Part shown: positions 1-8,627 of the stretch, in pieces
How positions within the stretch are numbered: position 1 is the stretch's first letter
Layout: every line of letters begins with the position of its first letter
Source: JBBQSF01 sp038214085
GTDB taxonomy: Bacteria; Bacteroidota; Bacteroidia; Bacteroidales; CG2-30-32-10
Reading direction: 5' to 3'
DNA length: 12,471 bases
NCBI GenBank assembly: GCA_038214085.1
Contig: JBBQSF010000092.1
Coordinates: 1-12,471, forward strand
Notes under the pieces: generated by a model
What the model saw: the letters and a program-made list of their open reading frames with translations, nothing else
Told to the model about the DNA's origin: nothing
Databases searched by the model: none
Program-made: the position numbers and the translations under genes

Positions 1-131
1 TGTAATGAAATTTAATGTATTTCTTATCACCTTTGAATTGTTTAAATTTATGTTCTTTAGCTATGGAAGTAAGTATTTCATTGCTTTGAGCGAATGAATA
101 ACAATATAAATAACTTTCAAAAGTGGGATTT

Positions 132-257
132 ATGAGTAGTGAAATAAGTATTAATATTAATTTAGGAATGATAATGGGTTTTGGCTGGGGTGCAATGCTT
201 ACCATTGCAATTTTGGTCGTTGTTATTGGAATTTATGTTAAATTTAGAAAGAAATAA
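132..257 (+). CDS. small single-span membrane protein, hypothetical (41 aa)
   Basis: I do not recognise a family. The frame opens with ATG at 132 (an in-frame GTG lies 9 nt upstream and a stop at 111-113) and ends with TAA at 255-257. The product has a short polar start (MSSEISINI), then a Gly/Met/aliphatic stretch from about residue 11 to 36 that can form one membrane helix, and ends in the basic tail KFRKK. By the positive-inside rule this predicts a cytoplasmic C-terminus. It lies 56 nt upstream of tamB on the same strand, so it could be a small first gene of that unit or an independent membrane peptide. No strong Shine-Dalgarno sequence is visible, which is usual in Bacteroidota. The ORF is short and could be chance; the coherent helix plus basic tail is the main argument for it. 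Confidence 0.4.
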   Translation: MSSEISININLGMIMGFGWGAMLTIAILVVVIGIYVKFRKK

Positions 258-302
258 GTTACGGAAAAAATTTTGACCTTTCAATTTAAAGTAAATTCAA
301 CT

Positions 303-310
303 TATATTTG
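303..310 (+). promoter_or_regulatory. exact match to Bacteroidota -7 box (TAnnTTTG), poorly placed
   Basis: TATATTTG fits the TAnnTTTG promoter consensus of Bacteroidota. It ends only 3 nt before the proposed tamB ATG at 314, so transcription would start at or inside the start codon. A TTTG at 272-275 lies about 27 nt upstream, more than the usual spacing of about 20 nt. It is either a chance match in AT-rich DNA or a promoter giving an almost leaderless mRNA. Confidence 0.2.
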
Positions 311-313
311 TGT

Positions 314-3300
314 ATGAATAAGGGCATAAAAATAATATTTAAGTTTTTTTTATGGTTAATTATTGGTATCATATCATTGATATTAATGGTTTTTCTGTTG
401 ATACAGATGCCCGCGTTTCAGGATATTGCCCGCAAAAAAGCAGTTTCGTATTTACAGGATAAACTGAAAACCAAAGTTGAAGTAAACAAAATTAGCATAG
501 GACTTTCGGGTAATATTGTTTTGGAAGGTGTTTATTTTGAAGACCAAAATCGCGATACATTGCTTGCTGGAGATGCTATTGGGGTTGATATCAGTCTGTT
601 AAAATTATTAAATAACAATTTGCATATCAACGAAATCAATTTGCAGGGAATAACCGTGAATATCAAGCGGACAATGCCCGACAGCATTTTTAATTTTGAT
701 TATATCCTCGATGCATTTAGTTCACCTAAAGATACTATAGTTGACACGACTGCAGGAATGAAAATTTCCATGGACAGGATCAACCTAAAAAAGATTCGCG
801 TTACGTTCAAAGATGCTGTAACGGCTAATGATATCAGTTTTCATTTCGATGATTTCGAAACAAATTTCAGAGAATTTGATCTTGATAAAATGAAGTTTTC
901 GATACCAGATATCAAGTTAACGGGTCTGTATGCAAATATTGTTCAGGGTAAACCTGCTTTGAAACAGGAAAGCGCTGCAAAAATTGAACCCGACAGCAAT
1001 GAACCTTTGGATTTGGATTTAAAATTAGGAATAATTGATCTATCCAAAATCAAAATCAAATATCAAAACGATATTTCAAATCTAAAAACCAATTTAAATC
1101 TTGGTCAACTCCTTGTTAATGTTGAATCAACAAATCTTAAAGGACAACGAATTGCGCTGAAAAAAATTAAACTGGCAAACACAAGTGTTGCAGTTATTTT
1201 GGGAAAAACAGAGCAAGAAAAAGTGGTGCCTGAAGATGTTGGAAAAGTTGCAGTTGAAACGCTAAACAATAACTGGAGAGTAACAGTGGGGAATATTGAT
1301 TTCAGCGCTATAGATCTGAAGTTTGATGATTTTAACCAACCGGTTCAAAATAAGGGAATGGATTATGCCCATTTAGGACTTTCCGGAATAAACCTGCAGG
1401 CAGAAACATTTCTATACAGCAACGATACTATTTATGGGCATATTGCAAAAACGAGTTTGAAAAATAAAGACGGCTTTGAACTGTCCGCACTCAAAACCAA
1501 TTTTATTTACTGCAATAAAGGTGCAATACTCAAAGACCTGTATCTCGAAACTCCAGGCACAACTATAAGAGATTATATCCGGATAGATTATCCATCGCTG
1601 GAAGCACTGGCAAATGATCCTGGAAAAGTGAATATCAAAGTCAATTTTGAAAAAAGCAAAATTAGTTTTAAAGATATTTTAACTTTTGCACCTCAACTGG
1701 CTGCTGTAGATCCTTTCAAAAATAACCCGGATGCCATTTTAAATATTGCAGGAAATATCAACGGAAGCCTCTCTGATCTTGACATTTCTGATTTAATGAT
1801 AAGTGGTTTTGAAAGCACCCTTATTGACGTATCAGGCAGTATCAAAGGTTTACCCGACATGAACCGCGCCATATTTGATGTGAACATAAGCGAATTTACT
1901 TCAGGACGTGCGGATTTAAATCAGCTTTTTTCCTCCGGAATGATTCCTGAAACTATTAATCTACCAGATTATTTCAGCTTCTCAGGTAAATTTTTAGGCG
2001 GTTTAAGCAACTTTGAAACAAATCTGGATATGACTTCCAGTTATGGAGATGCAACGGTTTCTGCCGGTGTTCAAAACGGAGACAAAAAAGGGCAAGAGGC
2101 TTTTAATGCAACAATTGAACTGTTCGATTTTAATGCTGGACATTTATTAATGCAGGACTCAGTTTTGGGAAATGTGAGTGCCCGTGCCGAAGTAAAAGGA
2201 ATAGGAATTGACCCGAAAACCATGAATGCACAACTTAGTGTTATTGCTGGGAGTGCCGAAGTAAAAGGGTATATTTATAAAAACCTGATTTTAGAGGGCA
2301 ATATAGTTGACCAAAACATTGCTCTGATTGCAAAAATGGATGATCAGAATATTCAGTTTGATATAGATGCGAAAACAAATATTGCCACTCAATATCCTTC
2401 TGTTAATTTCACGCTGAATCTTGACACACTGAATCTTCAAAAATTAAATCTGTATGATTCTGATCTTCGCCTTCGCGGAAAAATTGTGGCAGTGTTGCCT
2501 TCTACAAATCCTGATAGTTTAATCGGAACCATTTCCGTTAGCAATTTTTTGGTAACAGCAAACGGAAATCCTTATTTGCTCGACAGTATAAGTGTAACTG
2601 CATCCACTGATAGTGCTAAGAAAACGCTGAACATACAGTCTGAGATTATTACGGCAACCCTGACTGGGCATTATAATTTAACCGAAATTGGTGACGCCTT
2701 AACCCACGAAATCGATAAATATTTTAAAATCGGCGATAGCCTTGAAATGAAAGCAATTAAAGCTCAGGATTTTAACTTTGCTTTGAATATTACGAATCAC
2801 CCAATAGTGCAAGAATTTGTCCCTCTTTTGTCCCAGTTGGAACCTGTTGTAGTAAAAGGAAGTTTTAACAGCGAAGCCGGAGGCTTAAAAATGGAAGCTA
2901 GCACTCCGAAAATCGTTTATTCAGGAACTGCGGTCGATAATGTTAAGCTGATTATAAACAGCGATGAAAGTGCATTGAATTACAGCCTCAATCTCGATAA
3001 AATATCAACTGCTTCATTAAATCTAAACAAAACCAGCTTGAATGGCCAGGCCCTGGACAACCGGGTGAGCGTAAACCTTAACATTAAAGATCAGAGCGAA
3101 AAGAACAAATACCAACTTGCCGGTTTGTTTGCTGTCATCGACGGCCAGTATCAGTTCCGTTTCAACAAGGATAGTTTAATGCTGAATTATGATCCATGGA
3201 GCGTTGCCGCCGAAAACTTACTTCAGTTCGGCTCAAAAGGCATCATGGCAGCCAATTTAAAACTTTCCAGCAACAGCCAGACATTATCGGTTAACAGTAA

Positions 3301-5341
3301 TCCGCAGCAGCTTAATGCTCCGTTAATTGTTGATTTTACAAAATTTAAAATTTCCACACTTACTGCTTTTGATGAAACGGATACGCTTTTGGCCGACGGA
3401 GTAATTAACGGCAAAGTAGAACTCAGCAACCTTGAAAGCAGTCCGGTTTTTGTAAGCGATCTCACCATAAATGATTTTTCTTTCAAGGCCGACACACTGG
3501 GCGATATAAGTCTAAAAGTAAATAACAGCGTGGCAAATACCTACGCCGCCGAAATTAAAATAACCGGGAAAGGAAATGATATTGCACTTGAAGGCGAATA
3601 TCTTATCAGACCTGAAAACAAAAGCAGTTTTGACTTTGATCTGGATATCAAAAAATTGAATCTGTCTACAATGGAAGGTTTTACAATGGGTAGTCTGAAA
3701 AATACATCCGGAAACATTTTTGGAAAACTGAAAATTACGGGTACTGCTGATGCTCCGACCATTCGCGGTGACCTCAGTTTTAATAAAGCGGAATTCAACA
3801 TTGCCATGCTTAACTCATACTACACCATTGCTGATGAAAAAGTAAGTTTCACTTCTGAAGGAATCAGTTTCAATACTTTTACTTTGGTAGATTCTGCAGG
3901 AAATAAAGCAGTTATTGACGGCTCAGTTTTTACTACCAATTATACAGATTACCGTTTTGGACTAGATTTCGCCACTACTGATTTTAAAGTTTTAAACAGT
4001 ACAAAAAAAGAAAACAATCTTTTCTGGGGGACGGTTTTTATTAACAGCGATATGAGGATTAGGGGCGATATGAAAAGTCCGGTAGTTGAAGGCAACGTGA
4101 AAATCAACAAAGGAACTTATTTTTCGGTGGTGATTCCACAAAGTGACCCGGGTATTGTTGACCGCGAGGGCGTTGTAACATTCGTTGACATGCGTATTCC
4201 GGAAAGCGGAGCAGATTTAGGCTCTGGTTTGGATTCGTTAAATATCAGCGACTTAACCGGTATGGATATTTCCGTGAATGTAGCGATTGACTCCAATGCG
4301 GTTTTCAATATCATTATTGACGAAGCCAATGGTGATTTCCTTGAAGTGCAGGGCGACGCCAGCTTAACTGCGGGAATCGATCAAACTGGGAAAGTGAACC
4401 TGACAGGGGTTTTTGAAGTAACAAAAGGCGCTTATGAGCTTTCATTCAATTTTATGAAAAAGCGGTTTGTTATTCAGAAAGGCAGCGTTATCAGTTGGCA
4501 GGGCGAGCCAACCACAGCCGATGTAAATGTTTCAGCGGTGTATGTTGCCAAGGCCTCGCCTTATAATTTGGTTGCAAGCCAGTTGAACGAGCCACCAGAA
4601 ACCTTAAACCGTTACAAGCAGAAACTGCCTTTTGAAGTAACACTGAATATGAAAGGCGACCTGATGAAACCACTGATAACTTTTGATATTAATTTGCCAA
4701 ACCGCAGCTATTCTGTCACCCGCGATGTAGTGGATAACGTGCAGTACCAGCTTATACGTTTAAAAACGCAACCTTCGGAGCTAAACAAACAGGTTTTTGC
4801 CTTGTTGCTGCTTAACCAGTTTGTTGCCGAAGATCCTTTTGCAAATGTTGCAGGAAGTAGTGGCGCAGTTTCGCTGGCTCGCACAAGCGCAAGCAAATTA
4901 TTGTCAGAACAGCTCAATCAACTTGCTGGAAATTTAATTAAAGGAGTTGATCTGACTATTGATCTTGCCACAAGCGAAGATTATTCGTCGGGTTCATCGC
5001 AAAACCGCACTGAGCTTAATGTTGGAGTGTCCAAAAATATTTTTAACGATCGATTGAAAGTGAGCTTGGGAAGCAATACCGAGATTGAAGGACCTCAGAG
5101 TGCTGACCAGAATTCGTCCAATATTGCCGGTAATGTAACTCTGGATTACCAGCTTTCGCGCGACGGACGTTATATGCTAAGGGCTTACAGCAAAAACGAA
5201 AATCATGGTATCGCCGAAGGTTATCTTATCGAAACAGGTCTTGGCTTTATTTTTACCCTCGATTATACGGTGTTTAAGGAACTATTTTTAAGTAAATCTG
5301 AAAAAGAAATAAAAAAGCAAAGTCTCGAAAAGGGAAATTAA
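314..5341 (+). CDS. tamB: TamB/DUF490 family translocation and assembly protein
   Basis: TamB is an inner-membrane-anchored periplasmic protein of the bridge-like group. It works with an Omp85 partner in outer-membrane protein insertion and/or phospholipid transport. From ATG 314 the protein is 1675 residues, normal for Bacteroidota; a TTG at 308 would add two residues, but ATG is preferred. Residues about 11-30 form a hydrophobic signal-anchor after a basic start (MNKGIKIIFK). An AsmA-like N-terminal segment follows (ARKKAVSYLQDKLKTKVEV, GNIVLEGVYFED). The middle is a long run of alternating beta-strand-like sequence, as expected of a hydrophobic groove. The C-terminal TamB domain covers roughly the last 450 residues, including NRSYSVTRDVVDNVQYQL near residue 1463 and the FALLLLNQF and SEQLNQLAGNL segments. 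The stop overlaps the tamL start by one base (TAATG), which suggests translational coupling. The family call is firm; the exact cargo is not known from sequence. Confidence 0.95.
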   Translation: MNKGIKIIFKFFLWLIIGIISLILMVFLLIQMPAFQDIARKKAVSYLQDKLKTKVEVNKISIGLSGNIVLEGVYFEDQNRDTLLAGDAIGVDISLLKLLNNNLHINEINLQGITVNIKRTMPDSIFNFDYILDAFSSPKDTIVDTTAGMKISMDRINLKKIRVTFKDAVTANDISFHFDDFETNFREFDLDKMKFSIPDIKLTGLYANIVQGKPALKQESAAKIEPDSNEPLDLDLKLGIIDLSKIKIKYQNDISNLKTNLNLGQLLVNVESTNLKGQRIALKKIKLANTSVAVILGKTEQEKVVPEDVGKVAVETLNNNWRVTVGNIDFSAIDLKFDDFNQPVQNKGMDYAHLGLSGINLQAETFLYSNDTIYGHIAKTSLKNKDGFELSALKTNFIYCNKGAILKDLYLETPGTTIRDYIRIDYPSLEALANDPGKVNIKVNFEKSKISFKDILTFAPQLAAVDPFKNNPDAILNIAGNINGSLSDLDISDLMISGFESTLIDVSGSIKGLPDMNRAIFDVNISEFTSGRADLNQLFSSGMIPETINLPDYFSFSGKFLGGLSNFETNLDMTSSYGDATVSAGVQNGDKKGQEAFNATIELFDFNAGHLLMQDSVLGNVSARAEVKGIGIDPKTMNAQLSVIAGSAEVKGYIYKNLILEGNIVDQNIALIAKMDDQNIQFDIDAKTNIATQYPSVNFTLNLDTLNLQKLNLYDSDLRLRGKIVAVLPSTNPDSLIGTISVSNFLVTANGNPYLLDSISVTASTDSAKKTLNIQSEIITATLTGHYNLTEIGDALTHEIDKYFKIGDSLEMKAIKAQDFNFALNITNHPIVQEFVPLLSQLEPVVVKGSFNSEAGGLKMEASTPKIVYSGTAVDNVKLIINSDESALNYSLNLDKISTASLNLNKTSLNGQALDNRVSVNLNIKDQSEKNKYQLAGLFAVIDGQYQFRFNKDSLMLNYDPWSVAAENLLQFGSKGIMAANLKLSSNSQTLSVNSNPQQLNAPLIVDFTKFKISTLTAFDETDTLLADGVINGKVELSNLESSPVFVSDLTINDFSFKADTLGDISLKVNNSVANTYAAEIKITGKGNDIALEGEYLIRPENKSSFDFDLDIKKLNLSTMEGFTMGSLKNTSGNIFGKLKITGTADAPTIRGDLSFNKAEFNIAMLNSYYTIADEKVSFTSEGISFNTFTLVDSAGNKAVIDGSVFTTNYTDYRFGLDFATTDFKVLNSTKKENNLFWGTVFINSDMRIRGDMKSPVVEGNVKINKGTYFSVVIPQSDPGIVDREGVVTFVDMRIPESGADLGSGLDSLNISDLTGMDISVNVAIDSNAVFNIIIDEANGDFLEVQGDASLTAGIDQTGKVNLTGVFEVTKGAYELSFNFMKKRFVIQKGSVISWQGEPTTADVNVSAVYVAKASPYNLVASQLNEPPETLNRYKQKLPFEVTLNMKGDLMKPLITFDINLPNRSYSVTRDVVDNVQYQLIRLKTQPSELNKQVFALLLLNQFVAEDPFANVAGSSGAVSLARTSASKLLSEQLNQLAGNLIKGVDLTIDLATSEDYSSGSSQNRTELNVGVSKNIFNDRLKVSLGSNTEIEGPQSADQNSSNIAGNVTLDYQLSRDGRYMLRAYSKNENHGIAEGYLIETGLGFIFTLDYTVFKELFLSKSEKEIKKQSLEKGN

Positions 5342-7668
5342 TGGACTTATTCAAATCAACAAAAATGCAACAACAATTCAAATATTGGTTTTTTCTGAGC
5401 AGCATAGTATTCCTGACAGCATGCGGCAATACCAGGTACTTGCCACAGGGTGAAAAACTATATGTTGGTGCAACTGTTAAGATTGAAAACGACAGTTTAA
5501 AAAAGAGTCAGAAAAAGGAACTACGTTCAGAACTGAAAAGTTTGATCCGTCCAAAACCAAATTCCACTTTTCTGGGTTTACGTCCAAAGCTAATGTTTTA
5601 CAATATTGCAGGAACTCCAAAAAAAAAGAAAGGCTTTAGGTTTTGGTTAAAAACTAAGGTTGGCCAACCTCCAGTAATATTCAGTTACCCGAGCCTTCAA
5701 AATAACGAACTGATTTTGCAAAACAAGTTGGAGAACGAGGGTTTTTTTAATGCGACAGTCACCAGCGATACTACTTCTAAAAAAAGGAAAGTTAAAACAA
5801 CATATACTGCATTTCCTGGTCCTCAATTCATGATTAATAAGGTTAATTTCAATTCAGACAGCAGCCTTCTTGGAAAAGCTTTAGTGGCTTCTGCTTCCAA
5901 ATCCTTTATTAAACCGGAAGATCCTTACAACCTTGATGTCATAAAATTGGAACGCGAGCGTATTGACAAATCCTTAAAGGAAGATGGATATTGTTATTTT
6001 AGTCCAGATTATTTGCTTGTGAAAGTCGACAGCAATATTGGCAATCACAGGGTTAACCTTTACATTACAATTAAACCCGAAACACCAATTCCTGCACAAA
6101 ATAGCTATACTATCGGAGATGTATATGTTTTTCCTAATTTTAGCCTTACTCAAACTTCTGTCGATACAGCAATAAGCAAGGCTGTTTTAACCGATTGGAT
6201 TTATGTAATAGATAAAGACAGTACTTTTAATCCCAGTATTTTCAGCCGCTCCATTTTATTCAGAACTGGTAATGTTTATAAGCTCTCAGACCACAACCAT
6301 TCCTTAAGCCGATTGGTAAGTATTGGTACGTTTAAATTTGTAAAGACACGCTTTGAACGTAATGAAAACGCGACAAAACCAACACTTAATGTCTTTTATT
6401 ATCTTACCCCTTTGCCACGCAAATCACTACGAGGCGAATTGCTGGGAACTACCAAATCCAATAACTTAACTGGTTCTGAACTTTCGCTAAGCTGGAAAAA
6501 CAGGAATATATTCAGGGGTGCCGAACAATTACAAATAAAAGCGTATGGTGGTTTTGAAATACAGATCAGCGGAACAAATCCTGCCAATAATACATACAGA
6601 ATTGGCACAGAAAATACTTTTGTGATTCCTCGGTTTGTAGTGCCGTTTTTCGAAACAAATACAGGCAATGCATTCGTTCCAAAAACAAAGTTTTCTCTCG
6701 GTTATGAAATTCTTAACAAGCGTAAGCTATATACGCTTAACTCTTTTCGTGCATCTGCTGGTTATAACTGGAATGAAAACATTCGTAAAGAACACGAATT
6801 AAATTGGCTTAGCATTAATTATGTACAACCTGCCAATGTTTCACAGCTGTATCTTGATAGTATTGCAAATAACATAACGTTGGCTAAAAGCATCGAAAAA
6901 CAGTTTATTATTGGATCTACTTATTCATTTACTTATTCTGATCAACTTGAATTAACGCGTAGAAATAATGTTTTTTTTAATGGAAATATTGATCTCGCAG
7001 GAAATATTCCTGGATTGATTCAAGGTGCTGATTGCCTTGCAGGAGATACTGCAACTCTAATTGGAGCAAGATATTCACAATATATCAAAGCAGATATCGA
7101 CCTCAGGTATTATATTAAAACAGGTACATCTTCGAAAATAGCCAGCAGGATAATTGCCGGTATGGGTTGTCCGTATGGCAACTCTTCGGAATTGCCTTTC
7201 ATTAAACAGTTTTTTGCAGGAGGTAGTAATAGTATTCGCGCTTTTAGGGCTCGTTCAGTAGGACCTGGAACGTATCATCAAGACGATGCAAGTATAAAAA
7301 CCTTTGTCCCGGACCAGTCTGGAGATATTAAATTAGAAATGAATACAGAATACCGTATGAAATTCTCAAGTATCATTAACGCAGCATTATTTGTAGATGC
7401 AGGAAATATTTGGTTGTTTAATACTAATGTCAATAAACCCGGATCAAAATTCAGCAAAGCATTTTTGAATGAACTGGCTGTAGGAACAGGTATCGGACTT
7501 CGGTTTGATTTTAGTTTCCTGATATTGCGCACTGATCTCGCTTTCCCTGTCCGCAAACCTTGGCTCGCAAGTGGCGATAGATGGGTGTTTAATAAAATTG
7601 ACTTAGGCTATAACATTTGGCGAAGAGAAAATCTGGTTTTTAACATAGCGATTGGATACCCATTTTAA
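5341..7668 (+). CDS. tamL: TamL: lipidated TamA/BamA-like (Omp85) outer-membrane protein
   Basis: This is a 775-residue Omp85 protein, the outer-membrane partner expected for TamB. Its N-terminus is a lipoprotein signal: the hydrophobic stretch WFFLSSIVFLTAC has a lipobox with the modified Cys at residue 28, followed by GNTRYLPQGEKL, a start typical of the Bacteroidota TamL variant. Residues about 30-355 look like POTRA-type domains. From about residue 361 (KSLRGELLGTT) the sequence turns into repeated amphipathic strands of a surface beta-barrel. The loop-6 region reads GGSNSIRAFRARSVGPG at residues 627-643: the Arg of the Omp85 (V/I)RGF signature is kept at 633, but the next residue is Ala instead of Gly. 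The chain ends in IAIGYPF, with the terminal Phe expected of a barrel protein. An internal ATG at 5365 would give a shorter signal peptide and is a possible alternative start. BamA itself is unlikely because of the lipobox and the tamB coupling. Confidence 0.92.
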   Translation: MDLFKSTKMQQQFKYWFFLSSIVFLTACGNTRYLPQGEKLYVGATVKIENDSLKKSQKKELRSELKSLIRPKPNSTFLGLRPKLMFYNIAGTPKKKKGFRFWLKTKVGQPPVIFSYPSLQNNELILQNKLENEGFFNATVTSDTTSKKRKVKTTYTAFPGPQFMINKVNFNSDSSLLGKALVASASKSFIKPEDPYNLDVIKLERERIDKSLKEDGYCYFSPDYLLVKVDSNIGNHRVNLYITIKPETPIPAQNSYTIGDVYVFPNFSLTQTSVDTAISKAVLTDWIYVIDKDSTFNPSIFSRSILFRTGNVYKLSDHNHSLSRLVSIGTFKFVKTRFERNENATKPTLNVFYYLTPLPRKSLRGELLGTTKSNNLTGSELSLSWKNRNIFRGAEQLQIKAYGGFEIQISGTNPANNTYRIGTENTFVIPRFVVPFFETNTGNAFVPKTKFSLGYEILNKRKLYTLNSFRASAGYNWNENIRKEHELNWLSINYVQPANVSQLYLDSIANNITLAKSIEKQFIIGSTYSFTYSDQLELTRRNNVFFNGNIDLAGNIPGLIQGADCLAGDTATLIGARYSQYIKADIDLRYYIKTGTSSKIASRIIAGMGCPYGNSSELPFIKQFFAGGSNSIRAFRARSVGPGTYHQDDASIKTFVPDQSGDIKLEMNTEYRMKFSSIINAALFVDAGNIWLFNTNVNKPGSKFSKAFLNELAVGTGIGLRFDFSFLILRTDLAFPVRKPWLASGDRWVFNKIDLGYNIWRRENLVFNIAIGYPF

Positions 7669-7676
7669 TCAGAAGA

Positions 7677-7721
7677 AATGTGTGAACTATGTAACTTATT
7701 TTAATAGTTATATAACACATT
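7677..7721 (+). terminator. imperfect hairpin after tamL, possible terminator or attenuator
   Basis: The arms are AATGTGT (7677-7683) with ACACATT (7715-7721), and TATGTAAC (7688-7695) with GTTATATA (7707-7714). All positions pair, counting one G-U. There is a 4-nt bulge (GAAC) on the left and an 11-nt loop. It begins 8 nt after the tamL stop. It lacks a following T-tract, so it is not a classic intrinsic terminator. It may mark the 3' end of the tamB-tamL message or shape read-through into mlaE. Confidence 0.35.
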
Positions 7722-7831
7722 CTGAAGCAAAAACTGTCAACTTTGTTGTTTAATCAGCCTTTGAAATATTTTCTAAAAACTACCTCGTTCCTATTTGTTT
7801 TTAGCAATATTTTTTTAAATAATATGAGCCA

Positions 7832-8626
7832 GTGAACAATACTATTCGTCAGAAATATTTTTTATCTAAAAAAGTGGATGGGTTTTTTCTAAGTATTAAT
7901 GATGCTTACAGATTTGTTTTGCAATATTTTAAACAAGCATTTAAACGCCCTCTTCATTTTGGAGAAATCATTAACCAATGCTATGAAATTGGTCTAAGAT
8001 CTTTGCCACTTATTACACTTACCGGATTTATTATTGGTATTGTGTTTACCAAGCAATCGCGTCCATCGCTTGAAGATTTTGGTGCAACTTCATGGCTGCC
8101 CTCATTAATCGGCATCGCTGTTGTGAAGGCTTTAGGTCCTTTAGTAACTGCATTAATTTGCGCAGGTAAAGTCGGGTCGGGCATTGGTGCAGAACTTGGT
8201 TCAATGAAAGTTACTGAACAAATTGATGCCATGGAAGTTTCTGCTATAAACCCATTCAAATATCTTGTGGCTACAAGGGTTACGGCAGCAATGATTGCCA
8301 TTCCCATACTTTCTTTTTACTGCATTTTTGTTGGACTCATGGGTTCTTATCTGAATGTACATTCTGAAGAGGCTACCGGCTTTTTAACGTTTTTTAAAAA
8401 TTCATTTTCTACCATACATTTTCTTGATGTTTTTACCTCTGTATTTAAGACCATTGTTTTTGGTTTTACTATCGGAATCATTGGTGCTTATAAAGGATTT
8501 AACGCCAAACAGGGAACTCGCGGAGTGGGAAAAGCCGCCAATCAGGCCGTAGTAATGGCAATGTTCCTGATTTTTGTGGAAGAAATTCTCATAGTGCAGG
8601 TTTCTAACTGGATAAGATATTATTAA
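7832..8626 (+). CDS. mlaE: MlaE-family lipid ABC transporter permease
   Basis: This is the membrane subunit of an MCE-type lipid ABC transporter. In the MlaFEDB family it forms the inner-membrane core that passes phospholipid to or from the MlaD ring. The 264-residue product carries the family signature: GKVGSGIGAELGSMKVTEQIDAM at residues 112-134, NPF at 140-142, and GTRGVGKAAN from residue 228. About five hydrophobic helices follow an amphipathic N-terminal region that reaches to about residue 50. The start is GTG at 7832: an in-frame stop lies at 7820-7822 and no in-frame ATG occurs before Met125; the only near alternative is GTG at residue 15. A three-codon frame, ATG AGC CAG TGA (7824-7835), overlaps this start as GTGA and may couple initiation. 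The mlaF start lies one base beyond the stop. Family assignment is secure; transport direction is not visible. Confidence 0.93.
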   Translation: MNNTIRQKYFLSKKVDGFFLSINDAYRFVLQYFKQAFKRPLHFGEIINQCYEIGLRSLPLITLTGFIIGIVFTKQSRPSLEDFGATSWLPSLIGIAVVKALGPLVTALICAGKVGSGIGAELGSMKVTEQIDAMEVSAINPFKYLVATRVTAAMIAIPILSFYCIFVGLMGSYLNVHSEEATGFLTFFKNSFSTIHFLDVFTSVFKTIVFGFTIGIIGAYKGFNAKQGTRGVGKAANQAVVMAMFLIFVEEILIVQVSNWIRYY

Positions 8627-8627
8627 C

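Noticed and set aside
1..205. Minus-strand frame open from an ATG at 205 to the left edge (includes FAQSNEILTSIAKEHK)
   Set aside because: It overlaps the 41-aa + strand ORF entirely, its hydrophobic part is the antisense of that ORF's N-terminal half, and no independent start exists in 1-131. The sequence left of the window would decide.
5341..7668. Calling the Omp85 gene bamA
   Set aside because: The lipoprotein signal, the direct coupling to tamB and the TamL-type N-terminus (CGNTRYLPQGEKL) favour TamL over the essential BamA.
7738..7797. Possible promoter elements before mlaE (CAACTTTG at 7738-7745, TATTTG at 7792-7797)
   Set aside because: Neither fully matches TAnnTTTG and no TTTG lies at the right distance upstream; AT-rich DNA gives many such partial matches.
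7981..8307. Antisense ORF of about 108 codons inside mlaE
   Set aside because: It lies opposite a well-conserved MlaE sequence and has no domain or start signal of its own; it is a shadow of codon bias on the other strand.
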